Positions 22,662-36,491 of a stretch of 64,000 nt of DNA are shown piece by piece. Positions within the stretch are counted from its first letter, which is position 1. Every line of letters begins with the position of its first letter. The stretch lies in contig NC_134282.1 in NCBI RefSeq assembly GCF_949628215.1, positions 18,890,723-18,954,722 of the forward strand, in the 5' to 3' direction. The notes beneath the pieces were generated by a model. It was not told where the DNA came from. It saw only the letters and a program-made list of their open reading frames with translations, and did no database searches. Source of the stretch: Phalacrocorax aristotelis. Its lineage: Eukaryota; Chordata; Aves; Suliformes; Phalacrocoracidae. Both the position numbers and the translations under genes were made by a program.

Positions 22662-25600
22662 CTGCAGAAGGAAGAGGGGAAGGACAGTGAGTAAATTACC
22701 CTGACCTCAAAAGCAATCGCATTCATCCTCACACAAAGCAAAGGTATTTTTGCTTAGTCCAGAATTTCTTTAGGACTTAACACAATCAATGCCACAAAAC
22801 CTGATGTAATTCTTCCTTTAAAGAATCCACTCTGCAGCTATAGATAACTGTGCACCCCTTCTGCTCCAAGTTTCACTTTAATTACTTCAAAACACTCATC
22901 TTCATTTGACTGACAACTTTAAAGGAATTCATTCAATCATGTAAATGAAGAAGAAGGACTTCCTCTTCCTGGGAGATGTCATGCTCCAGTTTTGTATGCA
23001 TAAAAAAATCAGCACAGCTGCTTGCAGGTACTGTCCAAATGTATATCTGGTGTTGAAATGTATGCCCAAATCAATAACCATAGTCATTAGCAGAGAATTT
23101 CCTTACAAAAATAGGGCAAGTTAGATGTATACATTTGTCGGGACAACTCTGATTTTCCATGCTATTATTTGTTCAGTAGAACAAACGTTTATAGTTGGAT
23201 TGAGAAATGTTACTGAAAATAATCATGTTGATTTTATCACTGTTTTCCACAAAGAGGTTTAAAATAAACAACCAATAGGTTTTTAATAGGCATCTTTATT
23301 CTACAGTCCCAATCCAAACCACTAGTGTTTGTGCTGTCAGTCCATTTACCTATAGAGAATGGTAAAAAGGCTTCTTGGCTCACAAAGTTTCCATCCTTAT
23401 CCAAGAAGTGTCCAGGGTTGAACTGTCGAGGTGTTTCCCACTGCTCTGGGTCATACAAAGACGAAGCAATATTTGGAAGAACTATGGTGCCCTGAAAGTT
23501 AAAAAACACGAACTGGGTTCTGGCTGTCAGTCCTCCCACAGCAGTCAGAACTGGTGAGGTGAGGCCAGTGTTAGCTTACTTTCAGAGTTGCATTGCATGC
23601 TGGTAGGTTCACTTCCCCACTGTGGAAATGAACTGTGAGGGACATGAAGTCTTTTTCAGAATGTCAGTCCGAGCCTGACAGTGAAAGTGGCCGTGTCACT
23701 AGAAACTAACAACTTTATATTTGTACTAAACTAATTTTCACTTCTAACAATAGAAGTTTATGTGATTTAGTCTCTTCGACAAAAGCTAGTTGCAAACCTT
23801 TATGCTTTTCCCTGCATCTTTTACAAGCCGTCTGTAGGCAAAAATTCCGTCAGAAGTCTTTCCAATGCCTTATCAGCACAAATCAATCACAGTATCCTGC
23901 AGTAACAATTTCTAAGGTTTCACCTTCATTGGTTTATTGCTAAAATCCCCTCTTCCACCCAGGGGCATCTTTCACTACTGATAACCCTCTCCCAAGAGCT
24001 GCATCGCTCAACTCAGCCTAGCAAATGGTTTCTTGTCCTTGTTCCCATTCAGGCTATGACCCAGAGGTATCCAATCCCACTGCTGTTGAGGAGAAGACCC
24101 CGGCACACATAGGTTTTAATCTACACCTTGCTGTACTGATGCAGGAAAGGTCTGCAGCAACTGAGAAGCTGTGTCTGTACCTTTCTGAGGGGAAAGCCAA
24201 GCAATGTAGTGTTCCTCACACACACTCTGGGCATGCCAACTGAGACAATGTTGCTGAAGCGCTGAACCTCATGAACCACAGCATTTGTGTACGGCAGTTC
24301 TCTCCGATCCTCGTAGCAGATTAACTGGGAAGGACCCAGAACGGCATCCAGCTCCTTCTGCACTTTCTCTGTGGAGAAATATTCACCATTGCAGGTAGAA
24401 AAATGTATCAGGTATTTTCACTAATTCCATTTTCAAAGACATTTCCTATTTACCACTACAAGGACAGCAACAAAACTAATGTAAAGAAGTGAGTAACTTT
24501 CATAAAGAAAACAAAAGTAGCTGTGTTCCAACAGCTTAAACATATGAGACCTCTACCTTTGGGTCTGAAGCTATTTGACTTTAGTTAGAAGCTATTTGAT
24601 TGTAGTTAAGACATTCGTTGCTCAGAAATTTAAAACTTTTTTAAGACTTGCCTTACTAACACTTAAACACAAGAGAGAACTGATTTATCTTTGTGTTTTC
24701 TTTTGGCTAGGTGCCTCAGGCGCCTACAGCCAATTAGAGCCACTAAGCTCACAGCTCTCTGGAATTTAAGCCAGGTGAATCTGGACCTTAAAAGCCTAAT
24801 TCCTATTAAGAGGTAATGGTTCTTATGTAGGACGTTTGTTAAATGAAGCAATGACAACCAGAACGATGTCCAAGTACCTTTAAAAAAAAACAAAACTGGA
24901 TCTGCTTCTTGGCACCTCCCTTTTGATCAAGAATAGCATGATTTAAATTACTTATTTAAAGTAATTTATGCACAGGAGCATTGGGAGCATTAACAAAAGG
25001 ACAAAATTTGTTTTGTAAACCTCAAGAGAGGTGGTACATGTAATAAAAATGCCTTAGATTTTTAACAAATGATCCTATCTTTTTCCAGGGCCTTGGAAGC
25101 AACACCAAGATGCGGCGAAGCCCATTCTGCATGGATCAGTTTGTGCTCATTCATACCAAGCCCACGCAGTGACTGCCAGCAGTCCTTCACAAAACTATGT
25201 TAGGTACACTGTGACAACAGAGATTTAAGCACCGTATAGAATTTAAAATGTATATCCGGAAAGATTTTTAAGTAAAGCAAATTTCCTTCCATGAAGAGCT
25301 AGCTTACAAAATCAAGCACAACTCAGGACCTCAGGATCCAGTATAGTTTAATGTGATCAGTCACTGCCTAAGTGTAAATGTGCAGCTCTGTTCCAGAAGT
25401 TCAGAGAACAAGGAGAGCCCAATTCAGCGATTAGGCAAAAGACCAAACTTTTCCATATGGTACATAATGGAACTGCATAGCATTGTCATTGAGTCTCGAC
25501 ACAGGCAAAGTATGAATGGGTTCAAAAAGAAACCACCAACTAAATGAGGACAGATATACTGGTGTCGGTTCATTATGAAAGTCTAGGTGCAACCCAAGAA

Positions 25601-28600
25601 GCCCAGGAGGATCATTCTGCACACACCCTGCTTTCCCAAGTACATGCAAGGTATTATATTAAGATAAATAAAATTATTTAGGTGAGTCAGTGCTTTCATA
25701 ACCTTAATTACATTAGGTGATAATAAACATGCAATAACACAAGATTAAGTAGACCTTCTTGTCTGACAGCTGCAAATTGGGCAATTTTTTCTTATCGTCA
25801 TCTCTTTCCTCCATTTAAAATCCTGTTCTCCTCTGGGTATTTGTACATAATCTGCTATCTAACAATGAGATTTCTGTTATTCAGCATAAGAGATCATTCT
25901 TGCTTTGGTTTACATTAAGTGCTCTATGAAAGCAATTGACTGTTATTTAACAGCTAGACTTAAAAATAAACTTCTTAAATGTACGTAGACATAACAGATG
26001 CGCCATCAAATTCCCCCCCCGAATGGAATAATTTATCTTGCAAGAAACTCAAATACAGAGTTAATTTAACCACAGGTTAAATAGACACCCTGATACCATG
26101 AGGATCATAAATGGACCGATGGAAAAAATGAAGTCAAAGTTGCCAGTTGACCTATGGGTGATTATCTTTGCTACTTCTGTGACCTGCAAAGCACAAAGAA
26201 GGGCAGGACTCCCTGTAGCCCCCATCACTGATATTCAGCCAATACAAAGCAGAACTGAAGTAAGTTTCCAAAGAGTGACAACCCCAGCTAAACTACGACA
26301 CATCCCTACTATTGATATTACTCTGCATCTACCAATGCTGTCTAGCGCAGATCCACCAGTACAAAAAGGTCCATGTGCCACTGGCCATATACAAGTATCT
26401 AGCAGTATCTAGGAATAATCTCTGATCCAGGAAAATATTACGACTTGGCTGTTCTACTGCATCAGAGACATTTGTGATGTGCTTATCTACTCACCTTGGA
26501 TGTCTGGATTTGCCACCATATAGAGCAGGCCCCAGTTCAAAGTAGTGCTTGTTGTCTCGGATCCACCCAAGAAAAGGTCATTTATGGAATAAACCATGTT
26601 GTCTTCATTGTATGTAGACCTGGGTTCATCTCTGGACTGCAGATGATAAGAAAAAGTAGAGGTTTATACATGAAAGTTAGAAAAACCAGAACAGGGTTAA
26701 ATGTGATTTTATCACCAGTACCAAGCTGCAATGTGTTCTGCCTATAGCACAACACAGAGAGACTGATAAAGAATATTAGACACAAAAGATTATTATCAAT
26801 ACGAAAAGTAACATTTCACAGATGGACGAGCCATGTTTACTCCACTCATAATCATGACACTAAATTGCATGTTCCCCCCAGAAAAGGACTGTTGGCTTAA
26901 TTGTGCAAATATTGGTACATTTAGAATGTTTCATAAGCAATGTTCCTCTGAATATGTGTACCAGCATGTCATTCTCCATGCCTCAACTCGTACTCGATCA
27001 CTTACTTTTTCTACCAAGCAATACAGTGACCAGGTAATAAACACTGGGCTGTCAGAGCTCTTAACCTGCAGTATTCAGGCTGCTTCTCCACTACAAGACC
27101 ACGATGACTCACATAGGTCTGCTTGGGGGTTTTACAGTTTTTAGCCATAAGTGTGAGGACAGGTATGTATATGCTGAAATTATGAAAGCATATTGTTATG
27201 GTTTGGGGGAATTTATTGTCTAAATTTAGGGAGATTATGCTCAGGGGTCTTGAGCCTTTCTTTCGCCAGTGGAAAAATTGGGAAGTGGGAAGGACATTTT
27301 TGCCTGTTATAATATAATCTAATATTTTTATATTGCCCATGTGTATTTATTACAGACAGTTCAATTTTTTTAATAAATAAACTTGGATGATTTCCACTCA
27401 GCAGAGTCACAGAAAAGCTTGCTGAAACAATTTCTGGTCCACTGATGTTAAAATCTCATAAATCTTAGAACAGCAGTGGAAGTCTTTAGAAGGAGTTAAA
27501 CGTTTTGGAAGATCAGATGTGTTAATATTGCGCCAGTATAAAAAATTTAAAACAAGAGACAGTTTTTAGCAGCTGATATGGGAATCAATTAATAAAGAAT
27601 TACCAGCTAGAAATACAAATTAATGCTATTTATTATGATACAGAAATCTGATCTTGGCAAGGAGATCTGATTTGATATTTGATAGAATTACCAGCTTGGG
27701 CAATAACAACAATTGCACAGTTGCAATATACTTGGAGTTCCACAAGATAGTTGCTTTTGTTCCCTACAATTAAAAAAAAAAAAAAGAAGACCTATGAAGT
27801 ATTCATAAGACACATGCTGAAAGACTAAAGAGCTGGCTGACAGAAATAGCTAACAGACATTCCTCCCTGGAAGCGTGTCTCTAGTGTGACTGAGCACAGC
27901 AGCAGAGCCAACTCAAGGAGTACACAAGGCTGGCAGCCGTCCAGGATGGCAGACCTGTTTAGGGTGTGCCAGGAGACACGGGATGTGTGCCTACAGCCTG
28001 ACAAGGTTGCAGTGCCCTCTGTTGCTGCAACCAGCCCATGACCACGGTGGAAGGGGCACCAGCTGTCTCTGCAGGGAAGCACTGCCACCCAGGAGCAGCA
28101 GTCACTACCCACTTCCCCAGGGGCTGCAAGAATAGATACTCCACCAATCTGGGTACCTTCTTTGGCTCTCTGAGCCACTTTTGCCTTGTCACCCCCCAGT
28201 AACACCAGTCTCATCTTGTCACTTCCTCCCCTTTCTCTTTTCTCTTCCTATCACCAAGCCGAACAGGAGGAGGAATATGGCCTACTGCAGTAGAGAAATT
28301 GAGAAAGGAAGGATGATTAAGTGGAGGTAGGAGTCACGGGGGGGGAGGGCAGCTGCTAGCCCAGGGATTAGGGAGGGGATCCAGCTCCCAAGAGATTCAG
28401 ACAAAGAAAAAGTGATCCTGATAAGGTCTAGAAAAGGGAGAGATATGTGCCCCTGCTCACAGTTAATGCAAGCCTCCCACAGCCTTTCAAAACCCTGTGG
28501 ATTCCCACCTAACTCTACCATGCATGCCTGCCTGAAATGCCCTAATTGTCCCAGTTCCCTTGGTCTACTTGAAACTTCACTGACCCTGGCATTCTCTTCT

Positions 28601-31600
28601 CCAGCCTTGTCTGAAAATCTGCCGACTCCTAGATTATTTCTTCACAGAATGCCCTCAAAATCCAACTGTCCTCTTGCAGCAATCTCTCTTGACAAACACT
28701 TGCCAGCCAAATATCCTATCCAGAATGTCCCACACTGTCTCCCCAAGACCTTCCCAGTTCTCTTGTCCACTTAGAAATTCAGTATTCTTTCTTGGAGGCC
28801 TTAAATAATTTTGCAATTTGTGCCAATGAGAAAAAATGCAGTGTATTAACCTGCCCTTTAATGAAAGGATTGCAAGTTGCTGTGGCATATCAATAATTAG
28901 AAGGGATGTAGGAAGTTCTTGGTTACTGGATTCACATTAGGATATACTATGAAAGGTTACAGACTATGATAGAAGGACTCAGACTGGATGATTTAATGGT
29001 TCATTTCACCTTATTCCCCACGAATGTATGATCAGGCAGAACAAATACTTACTTTTTCAATATGAGCCAAGTAAAAGTCAATGAAATCCTGCAGTTCGTC
29101 TGGTATCCCACGCTCCATGTGCATTCTGATCTCTCTTCTCGTAAAAGAGCTCAGGGCATCATAGCAAGACAACGCCTTCTTATGAGGACCAGGGAGACGG
29201 CACATCAGCCAGGGGAAGATTTCATACAGCTGCAAGAGTGACACACAAGAAGTACTACAAAGTCTCTATCACTAGAAAATGCATTTTAGGCCTACTAAAA
29301 AGAGAAGGTAATACTCATGTTAGCATGTGTTTTTGGCATCAGTAGTGAAATATTCTGACAATGACTATGCATACATTTTCAAGTTGTGAAATAGTACAGT
29401 ATATAATTTCTAGCTGTGTTAATTCCACAGGCTTTCAGCTTGACCACAAGCCAGATTAGAATTATTACAATTATAATGAACCGCATTCATTTATTCAATT
29501 ATTCTATTCAAGTATTCAATTACAATGAACTCTATTCAGACATTTAAAAAGTGAGATCCTGCCCTCCAGTGGAGAATACCAGGAAGGAAGAAGCAAAGCT
29601 GTTGCAAACTCTCCTCACCAGGATGTGCAAAAGCAGTTGATAAAATCCAAAGCAAGGGCCAGCTACCAGCAGCTGGCATACAAATTTGGTAATCCCCAAA
29701 GGACTCTCTACTAATGAGCTTTCAAGGGTCCTCAATAGAACTTGAAACATCTGAAACCTAGAAAAGCTGAGAAACAGCTACCTGACAGTTTTGAGTATTC
29801 TCTTCTAGACAAGAAGAAGGGATTAGCTGACACACCAGTTTAGTTGCATCCTTCTCTCTTACCATTTGGGAAAATACAGCCTGAGAATAGCTGCTTTCTA
29901 CCTACTCTGATAGCTAGAAAGTTAATTCTGATTTTCAGCCTATATTTATGCCTGGGTAATTTGTATACATTGTTCTTGTATCTGCAGTGTATTTTCTTTT
30001 AATAGTTCTTTTCCTGCTTGAAACATAACCCCATTATTTATTTACCAGCAGAGGTTCTATCTTTTCTCAGTCTTCATTTTGCTGAGTTCTTCTCGTACTC
30101 TTCTAATTATACCACAAAAAGCACCTTATTAGGTGTTCGCTGGGGTCTGGCTGAATTAGATAGACTATACTTCTGTCTTTTTGGAAAACCAGTTCTTATT
30201 GTCAGACATCAGATTAACAATTAATCATTGCCTTATCACAGAAAGGTAGTAGTCCAGCCCTTGCTAAATTCACATAGAACTTCATATCTGTTTCGTTTAG
30301 TTCCATTTCTGGTATTTTTTTTTTCTTTCAAAATCTGTTCAGAAGCCTTACATACAACTGTGGTCTGACTAATTGTATGTGGTTGTCCAGATTACATGCA
30401 TTCCTACTCTCAAATGGCTACTATGGAACCCTAACTGTAAATGGACTTTAACTGTCAATGTTCAAGACAGGCACTGAGCCCACCCACCTTCCTGGCCACC
30501 AGTCCTGCCAAAACTCCTCCTCCTCCATTTCTGGAGGGGCCCAATCACAGCGTTCGCCCATTCAGTGCCTGACAGCACGGAATCCAATTAAGAAACAGGG
30601 ATGTGGACACAGTGATGTCTACTTTTTACATAATATTGAGTACCCTTTGCATCCAGGAAGTAGGAAAATTGCAGCGCTTGCTCTGGAATGGTTTGAACCC
30701 CTGTTCTTATTTCCCATAACAGCATCTTATTCATTGGACTAAAACAGAGCTAGGATAGGAAGGAGAGAGGAGGAGGTATAGTCTCTATCCCAAAAGCAGG
30801 TCTCACCTGCCACCACTACACACAAGTTATAGGACCAAAGCTAGGCTGAGCAAAAGGGAACCTGATCACAGCTCAGTGAGAAGAATGCTCCATGGGATGT
30901 GGGGGGAAACCTCTGTATTACAAGGATTGCTTACATGTTTTACATTAAGAAGCTATGGCATAAGGTATACGGACAACTTTAGAAGTGGAACCAGAATCAG
31001 AACTCCCGGGCAACTTTGAATGCACTTCTGTGTAAAGCAGGCCTCTTCTAGTGTCAGGTAAGTCCTTGACTCTCAGAAGAGCACTGGTTGTTTTGATTGC
31101 CAAGCTTACAGGTATATTTGCTGGCTTGGCATTTCCTGTCTTCTGCTGCCTGTGTCTAGAGATGCTCCTCACTCAGGGTGAAGGAGTGGAATTTCTCTGG
31201 GAAGGCTTCAAGTCTCTACTTCTTGTAGAGGAAAAGGAGATAAGTACCTGCAGGCAAAACACTTAGGTATTTGAATCATTCTTCTCTCTCTTGACTGTAT
31301 ATAAAACAGTGTCTAAACTTGGCATGTGAATCAAACTTCTAGACCTGACATTTAACAATTTTACATTATTTTAACAGACATGGTGCCCAGGGCAGGAATC
31401 TGTTGTGCATGAGTGTTAAGAAACCAAGGAACAAACATGACCCAGGAGCAGTCCATCAGCTGGTGCCTTGCTGCAAAGATTTAGGAGCAAACTATCTTAT
31501 CACAGTACTCAAATGTAGGACAATGAATACAAATGACCAAGGCTGGTGTGTAGAGCATTACCAACACACTGCCTAGTAAAGCTGCATGGGATATCACTCA

Positions 31601-34600
31601 TCACCATTCAAAAAATTTTGCCTAACACCTATCTCTTGAATCTGCATTCCTCACCTTCTGCCTTATTCAGAAAAATGCAACAGACTGTTTACTTACATGA
31701 TGAATAAAGCTGCCTGCAAATTTGAATAGATGCTCTGTGGCTTTAAGCAGTTCATGGAAGGTTTCATCCTCTCTGGAGAAGCGATGTCCAAAAACAACAG
31801 CACAAATTACATTTGAGACAGAATGAATGAGAGGGAAGGAAGGATCCAGGGGTTTCCCTGCAACCATAATAATGTCACTGTTAATGTCTCCTATTCTGCT
31901 TTAGTGAAATGAGAGGATATATTAGGTTACCCAAAGAACTTTCAGGAGAGCATTGCATTTCACGAGAAGCAGCAATCTTCTTACAAAATTGTAGTATCAA
32001 ACTGATTCTTCACAACTATGGTGCAATCCCATAATCCCAAGAATGTGTGACACCTTAAAGAAACGCCAAATGTGTAAAATATTTCATAATATGATAGAGC
32101 AAATTTAGAGGTAAGAAAAAAAATTCCATGCAACTTTGCTGTCTGGCAAATTCAAAATAGGTCTCAAGCATGGGAATGACTGAAAACACTGTGGTCAAAG
32201 GAATTCTGAGCAGAGAGCCATAAGAAGAGAGGCAGCCTTATTCAGCAAACACGAATCATGCAAGACTACTATATCTTGTCTGACCTTGCCAGAGATGTAC
32301 GACCTCCAGTAAGATAAAATGCTGTAAACTCTTTTCAACCAATTGTGGCAACAACATAATAACTAACTTTAAAGCAATTACTTGAAAAACTAATATCAAA
32401 AAAATATTTTGTGACTCCAGAATACATGGCTATAAACAACTATATTTAGGTATGTGCTGATGCAACTGTCCCACACCCAATGGACAATTCTGATTAGAAA
32501 CTTATTGTTCTGGGCTTTTCTTTACTGCACAAATGGTCACATCTCAATCTCTCCTAGCTCTTAAACCATGGGATTGGGCTAGATGTAATTACTTTTAATT
32601 GATACACTGCTAGCCACAGCATGTCCTGATTTACTGTGCCTTTGCGTAATGATCAGTATTGGGAAATCCAGCTGACATGCTCCTAACTGGGTTAATCAGG
32701 ATAAAATGTTGTAATGAAGACAAGATTCTGTCACTGCTTTACAGAGTTCATGCAAATGGCATTACAAGACTTAACTCATCAGCGCTGATAATGTGCCCAT
32801 ATCTTTCTTCACCAGTACCATATAATGAGCCAGCAATGTGCCCTTGAGGCGAAGGCGGTCAACATCATCCTGGGCTGCACCAGGAAAGGCATTGCCAGCA
32901 GGTCAAGGGAGGTGAACCTTCCCCTCTAATCAGCACTGGTGAAACCCATCTGGAGTGCTGGGTCCAGTTCTGGGCTCCCCAGTACAAGAGAGATGTCAAC
33001 ATACTGGAACAAGTTGAGAAAAGGGCCACAAAGACAATTAAGGGATTGAAGCATCTGACCTAGGAGAAGCTGAGGGAGCTGGGACTGTTTAGTCTGGAGA
33101 AGAGAAGGCTCAGGGAATTATCTTAAATATGTATAAATACCTGATGGAGGGGAATAAAGAACATGGAGCTAGGCTTTTCTCAGTGGTATCAAGTGAGGCA
33201 AAGGGCAAAAACTGAAATACATGAAATTCTGCCTAAACGTATGAAATTTTTTTACTGTAGAGCTGACTGAACACTGGACAGGTTACCCACAGAGGTGGTG
33301 AAGTCTCCATTCTTGCAGATATTTAAAACCCAACTGTACTCAGCCTTAAGAAACCTGCTCTGATTGACCGTTCTTTGAGAAGGGGTTAGACTAGACTGTC
33401 TTCAGAGATCCCTTTCCACTTGCATTCTATGATATAAATAATAAATAAGATCCAGTTTTGCTTCCCAATGTTAGTAGCTTTGTAGATAACATTGAACAAG
33501 AATAGTCTCCCACTGGGTTTGAAAACACAGGACTGGGGTCTTTAGATTTAGATTTTAGGTCCATTCCATTTAGACACTGTAAGACCCTGCACACTCTCTT
33601 CTGGAACAAAAACTGCCCTTGATTTCAAAAGCGGACAGAGAAGTTCATACACTAAAGACACCAGATGAATGACAAAATGAATCAGTATTTATTGCAGAGA
33701 TACCTTTCATACTTGCAAAGAAGTCTACCAGGTAGCGGGCCTCTTCTTGAACTCGATGCTCCAGACCTCTTTTCCCCAGACCAAGGTTGCGTAGAGTCCT
33801 CAGTGCAAACCTCCTCTGCATCTTCCAGGTGTGACCAGTTGCCAACATAATCCCTGCATCCATTCAAGGAAGAGCTCTTTACCATGCTAATATTTATTAT
33901 AGACAAAGACTACATTAAAAGAGTTATTAACCACAGAATATAATTAAACTATTGCATTGCCTATGGACACAAAGACACAAAGAAACAGCTATGGCAAGCA
34001 CGTGGGCAGGGCTAAAATGGATAAACTCAACTGGTTAATAAGACGACTTGCAGGATTAAGCTTGATCCAAGACAACCAGTTATCTCAGAAAGTTTGACAG
34101 CTGCTCCTCTAAACATTCTCTGAAGTGCTTGCCTCCCGCTTTTTAGCATGCTCAGAGCTCACCTGACCAGGGTAATGATTCTCATAAAGGGAAAAGGGTA
34201 AAGAGTTCTGACTGTCCACTGTCAGGGAGAAAAGTTCCTGTCCACAGGGCAGAAAAATTCAGTACTCAGGCTTTGTGACAAATATTTTCAGAAGAAATAA
34301 ATGTCATATATTAACCAGATCTTTAATGTAGTATGAAAAAAAAAGAAATCACCAATTACTGAAAGAAGTTCAAATTAGAAATATTTAAGGAATTAGGTTT
34401 CCTTAAAAAAACCTGAGGTCCCAAATAAAATAAACATTCTTTCATAATTGCATGTGTTCATGAAAATCAAGAGCTTGAGAATTTCCAGTACGGTTGGGGA
34501 GTATGAAACCTACAGCAAGGTTGAAACAGAAATACACAGAATCTCTTGATGAAACTGTGAGAGTAAGAAATTATTCACAAAAGGAAGGGAATGGGAAGAA

Positions 34601-36491
34601 GATTCCACCATCAAGTTCATTCTTCAATTGAAAACATAATGGTAGGAGGCAGCAAGGCCGGGACAAGAAAGTGTGTTGTTTTCTGCTCTTCCACCACTTC
34701 TTTGTGGCACAACCTACCACTGCTTCACCTCGTCACCTCTGAATCTGCTCCAGTGAATATTTCACAAGGCATTATGAATCTTTTTTCTTTTGCTGGTCAT
34801 TTCCTCCTCCTGCTATCCAAAGGCTATTTTGCCCCTCCCTACTTTGCAGTTCACTGGGCAGTCATTCCTCATAGACAAACCCTGTTACTGTGCTACCTTT
34901 GAAAGTGGTTACAAGCTACAAAAGAGCTGCAACTTGTCAAGACAATATGGCAAGAAAATCTCACCTTTTCCTTTGGCCATTGCTCTGAAGAAAGGAGACA
35001 CTAGCCTCCCAGAAACGTCTTCAGGGTGCATGGTCATACCATCCTTAACTGCTTGAAATCCATTCAGTACAATCACTGGGGCCCATCCAAACCATAAGGT
35101 GAAAATGTTGCCATGAATTTTTGCCAGCTATAGATGGGAGAGAAGCCAGGAAAGCATAGATGAAATCCCACACACTGCAAGCAAACAGAGGATGGACCTG
35201 TTTTTACACTGATTACAGGACCAGCCCTAAGGTGGAATGGTATCTCCATGTTTCCCACCACATTACAATTATTACAATTCTATGTAAGAAAGCATGAATG
35301 TCTTTTCCAGCATTCACTGTTGGAAACAACTGAATATTCCAGCTTTTCAGAGTCACAGGTCTATGCTAAGAAACATTAGGTAGGTTTTATTACTGTATAC
35401 AAGCCAGGGCTCAGTTCACCATGACTCATGTGATAAAGGGTATTTTCTATGGATTAATTTATTTCAAGAGTGTTTCTATCATTTGTACTGGTAAAGTGGC
35501 ACAAAGGGAATGCAGACATGTCAGAGGAGTAACTAGCTTGTAGAGACTGGACCAATAACTTTCTTGTCCCCTCTCCACCCCTTTGCATATTTAGGTACTG
35601 GAAACTTGAGTAAGACCATTCTGCCTCTCCGTGTCCTTACTTCCTGTCTGACCCTGCCATTTGGTCAGAATAACTGGCATGCCTCATCCAAATCACAGTG
35701 ACAGAAAGCCACTGGAGCACTGTGAGAACAAACAGAATGAAATAGAGGTGGCTTTGTGCGTAGAAGTACTCCTCAACAAACAACAGATGTTCATGGGGTT
35801 TTTTTAGATTCCGTCAACACAAACAAGCATATACACACATAGTGCATCTTAAGTATCTACTTACTGCTCAAGCTAGAGAGTGCCAGTGCTTGGAAAGCTA
35901 AAAATCAATGCTGTGAAAGTAATTTTTTAAAATGGTATTACTCTTCCCTAACTGCAAATCTTATACAGTATCCCAAAAGGTATTTAATCCTAAATTATAC
36001 CATTTTTCACATGAATTTGTCAAATTCCATGTTAAAAGGTGATGGGTTTAAGCATCAGAATGATTTTCACATGTTCAGAACTTCCAATACCAGTTTTCTT
36101 AGCTTGGCAAACTACTTTAGGCAGCAATAACTTTTTCTTATTTTGCCAACCAAACCAGCAGTTCCGAACCAAACCAAGTGCAATATCACAGCGGCTAGTT
36201 AACAATTATAGTATGTTACCAATGTAGTTTTGGGAGAGGATGTTTTCACATGGAAAACAACCTGAGAAATGGGAAATTACAAAGACTTTTAAACAATTAG
36301 GAGCATCCGAAAATAAATACCTTCATAAGGAGATCACGATTAAACTGAAAGTTCATCTGTATCAAGGTCCCAAAAACTGGGAGAGGGATCGGTCCAGGAG
36401 GAAGCTGTCTCCGTACTCGTTGCAACTTAAAAAACTGCATAATTAGAAGAAATACAGCCAATGCTATAAGAATTTGACTTATTGTCAACAT
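22483..36491 (-). CDS. CYP2J-like: Cytochrome P450, family 2, CYP2J-like; complete nine-exon gene
   Basis: A microsomal heme-thiolate monooxygenase that would take electrons from P450 reductase at the ER. Exons (minus strand): 36321-36491, 34965-35127, 33704-33853, 31697-31857, 29053-29229, 26495-26636, 24181-24368, 23350-23491, 22483-22661; lengths 171, 163, 150, 161, 177, 142, 188, 142, 179, the usual CYP2 pattern, all with GT/AG introns. They join in frame to 490 residues ending in TAG. Seen: hydrophobic anchor about residues 3-21, PPGP at 31-34, helix C W121/R125, I-helix GGSETT at 298-303, ExxR at 355-358, heme motif F429 to G438 with C436 as ligand. Exon 5, the heme region and the C-terminus resemble CYP2J more than other CYP2 subfamilies. 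Mammalian CYP2J2 makes fatty-acid epoxides and avian CYP2J19 makes red ketocarotenoids; which role applies here is unresolved. Confidence 0.95.
23350..23491 (-). CDS. CYP2J-like: CYP2J-like exon 8
   Basis: 142 bp with a TTTCAG acceptor and a GTAAAT donor. It carries the F-N-P-G-H-F meander ('PERF' region) and the first half of the heme-binding loop, F429-S-I, splitting the G432 codon at the junction. Confidence 0.95.
24181..24368 (-). CDS. CYP2J-like: CYP2J-like exon 7 (ExxR)
   Basis: 188 bp with a CACAG acceptor and a GTACAG donor. It holds helix J/K including E355-V-Q-R358, the ExxR core that stabilises the fold around the heme. Confidence 0.95.
26495..26636 (-). CDS. CYP2J-like: CYP2J-like exon 6 (helix I)
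   Basis: 142 bp with a CTGCAG acceptor and a GTGAGT donor. It carries the oxygen-activation motif G298-G-S-E-T-T303. The first position is Gly where CYP2J2 has Ala, and residue 300 is Ser where CYP2J2 has Thr; the conserved acidic-Thr pair is intact. Confidence 0.95.
29053..29229 (-). CDS. CYP2J-like: CYP2J-like exon 5
   Basis: 177 bp, phase 0 at both ends, with a TTGCAG acceptor and a GTAAGT donor. It encodes the F-P-W-L-M ... L-P-G-P-H stretch and the D-F-I-D helix G end that closely resemble mammalian CYP2J2. Confidence 0.95.
31697..31857 (-). CDS. CYP2J-like: CYP2J-like exon 4
   Basis: 161 bp between a TTGCAG acceptor and a GTAAGT donor. It encodes the helix E region with the S-N-V-I-C and V-F-G-H-R-F elements typical of CYP2 proteins. 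Confidence 0.95.
32824..33432 (+). mobile_element. CR1 LINE fragment in P450 intron 3
   Basis: Plus-strand (antisense to the gene), 5'-truncated CR1. It begins within the end of the reverse transcriptase frame (the M-S-Q-Q-C-A-like segment), continues through the 3' part of ORF2 with frame breaks, and ends in the CR1-type 3' tail ATTCTATGAT at 33424-33433. It lies between exons 4 and 3 of the intact gene and does not touch splice sites. Confidence 0.9.
33704..33853 (-). CDS. CYP2J-like: CYP2J-like exon 3 (helix C)
   Basis: 150 bp between a TGCAG acceptor and a GTATCT donor. It holds W121 and R125 of the helix C WxxxR motif, which contacts a heme propionate, followed by the L-R-N-L-G-L-G-K signature shared by CYP2J proteins. 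Confidence 0.95.
34965..35127 (-). CDS. CYP2J-like: CYP2J-like exon 2
   Basis: 163 bp between a TATAG acceptor and a GGTGAGA donor, ending after the first base of a glycine codon. It encodes the beta-1 region with the G-N-I-F-T strand and the S-G-R-L stretch before helix B'. Confidence 0.95.
36321..36491 (-). CDS. CYP2J-like: CYP2J-like exon 1 (anchor and proline hinge)
   Basis: 57 codons from the ATG at 36491-36489 to the GTATTT donor just below 36321, phase 0. It encodes an N-terminal hydrophobic helix, a basic stop-transfer run and PPGP. No other ATG lies nearby in frame with a better hydrophobic start. Confidence 0.95.
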
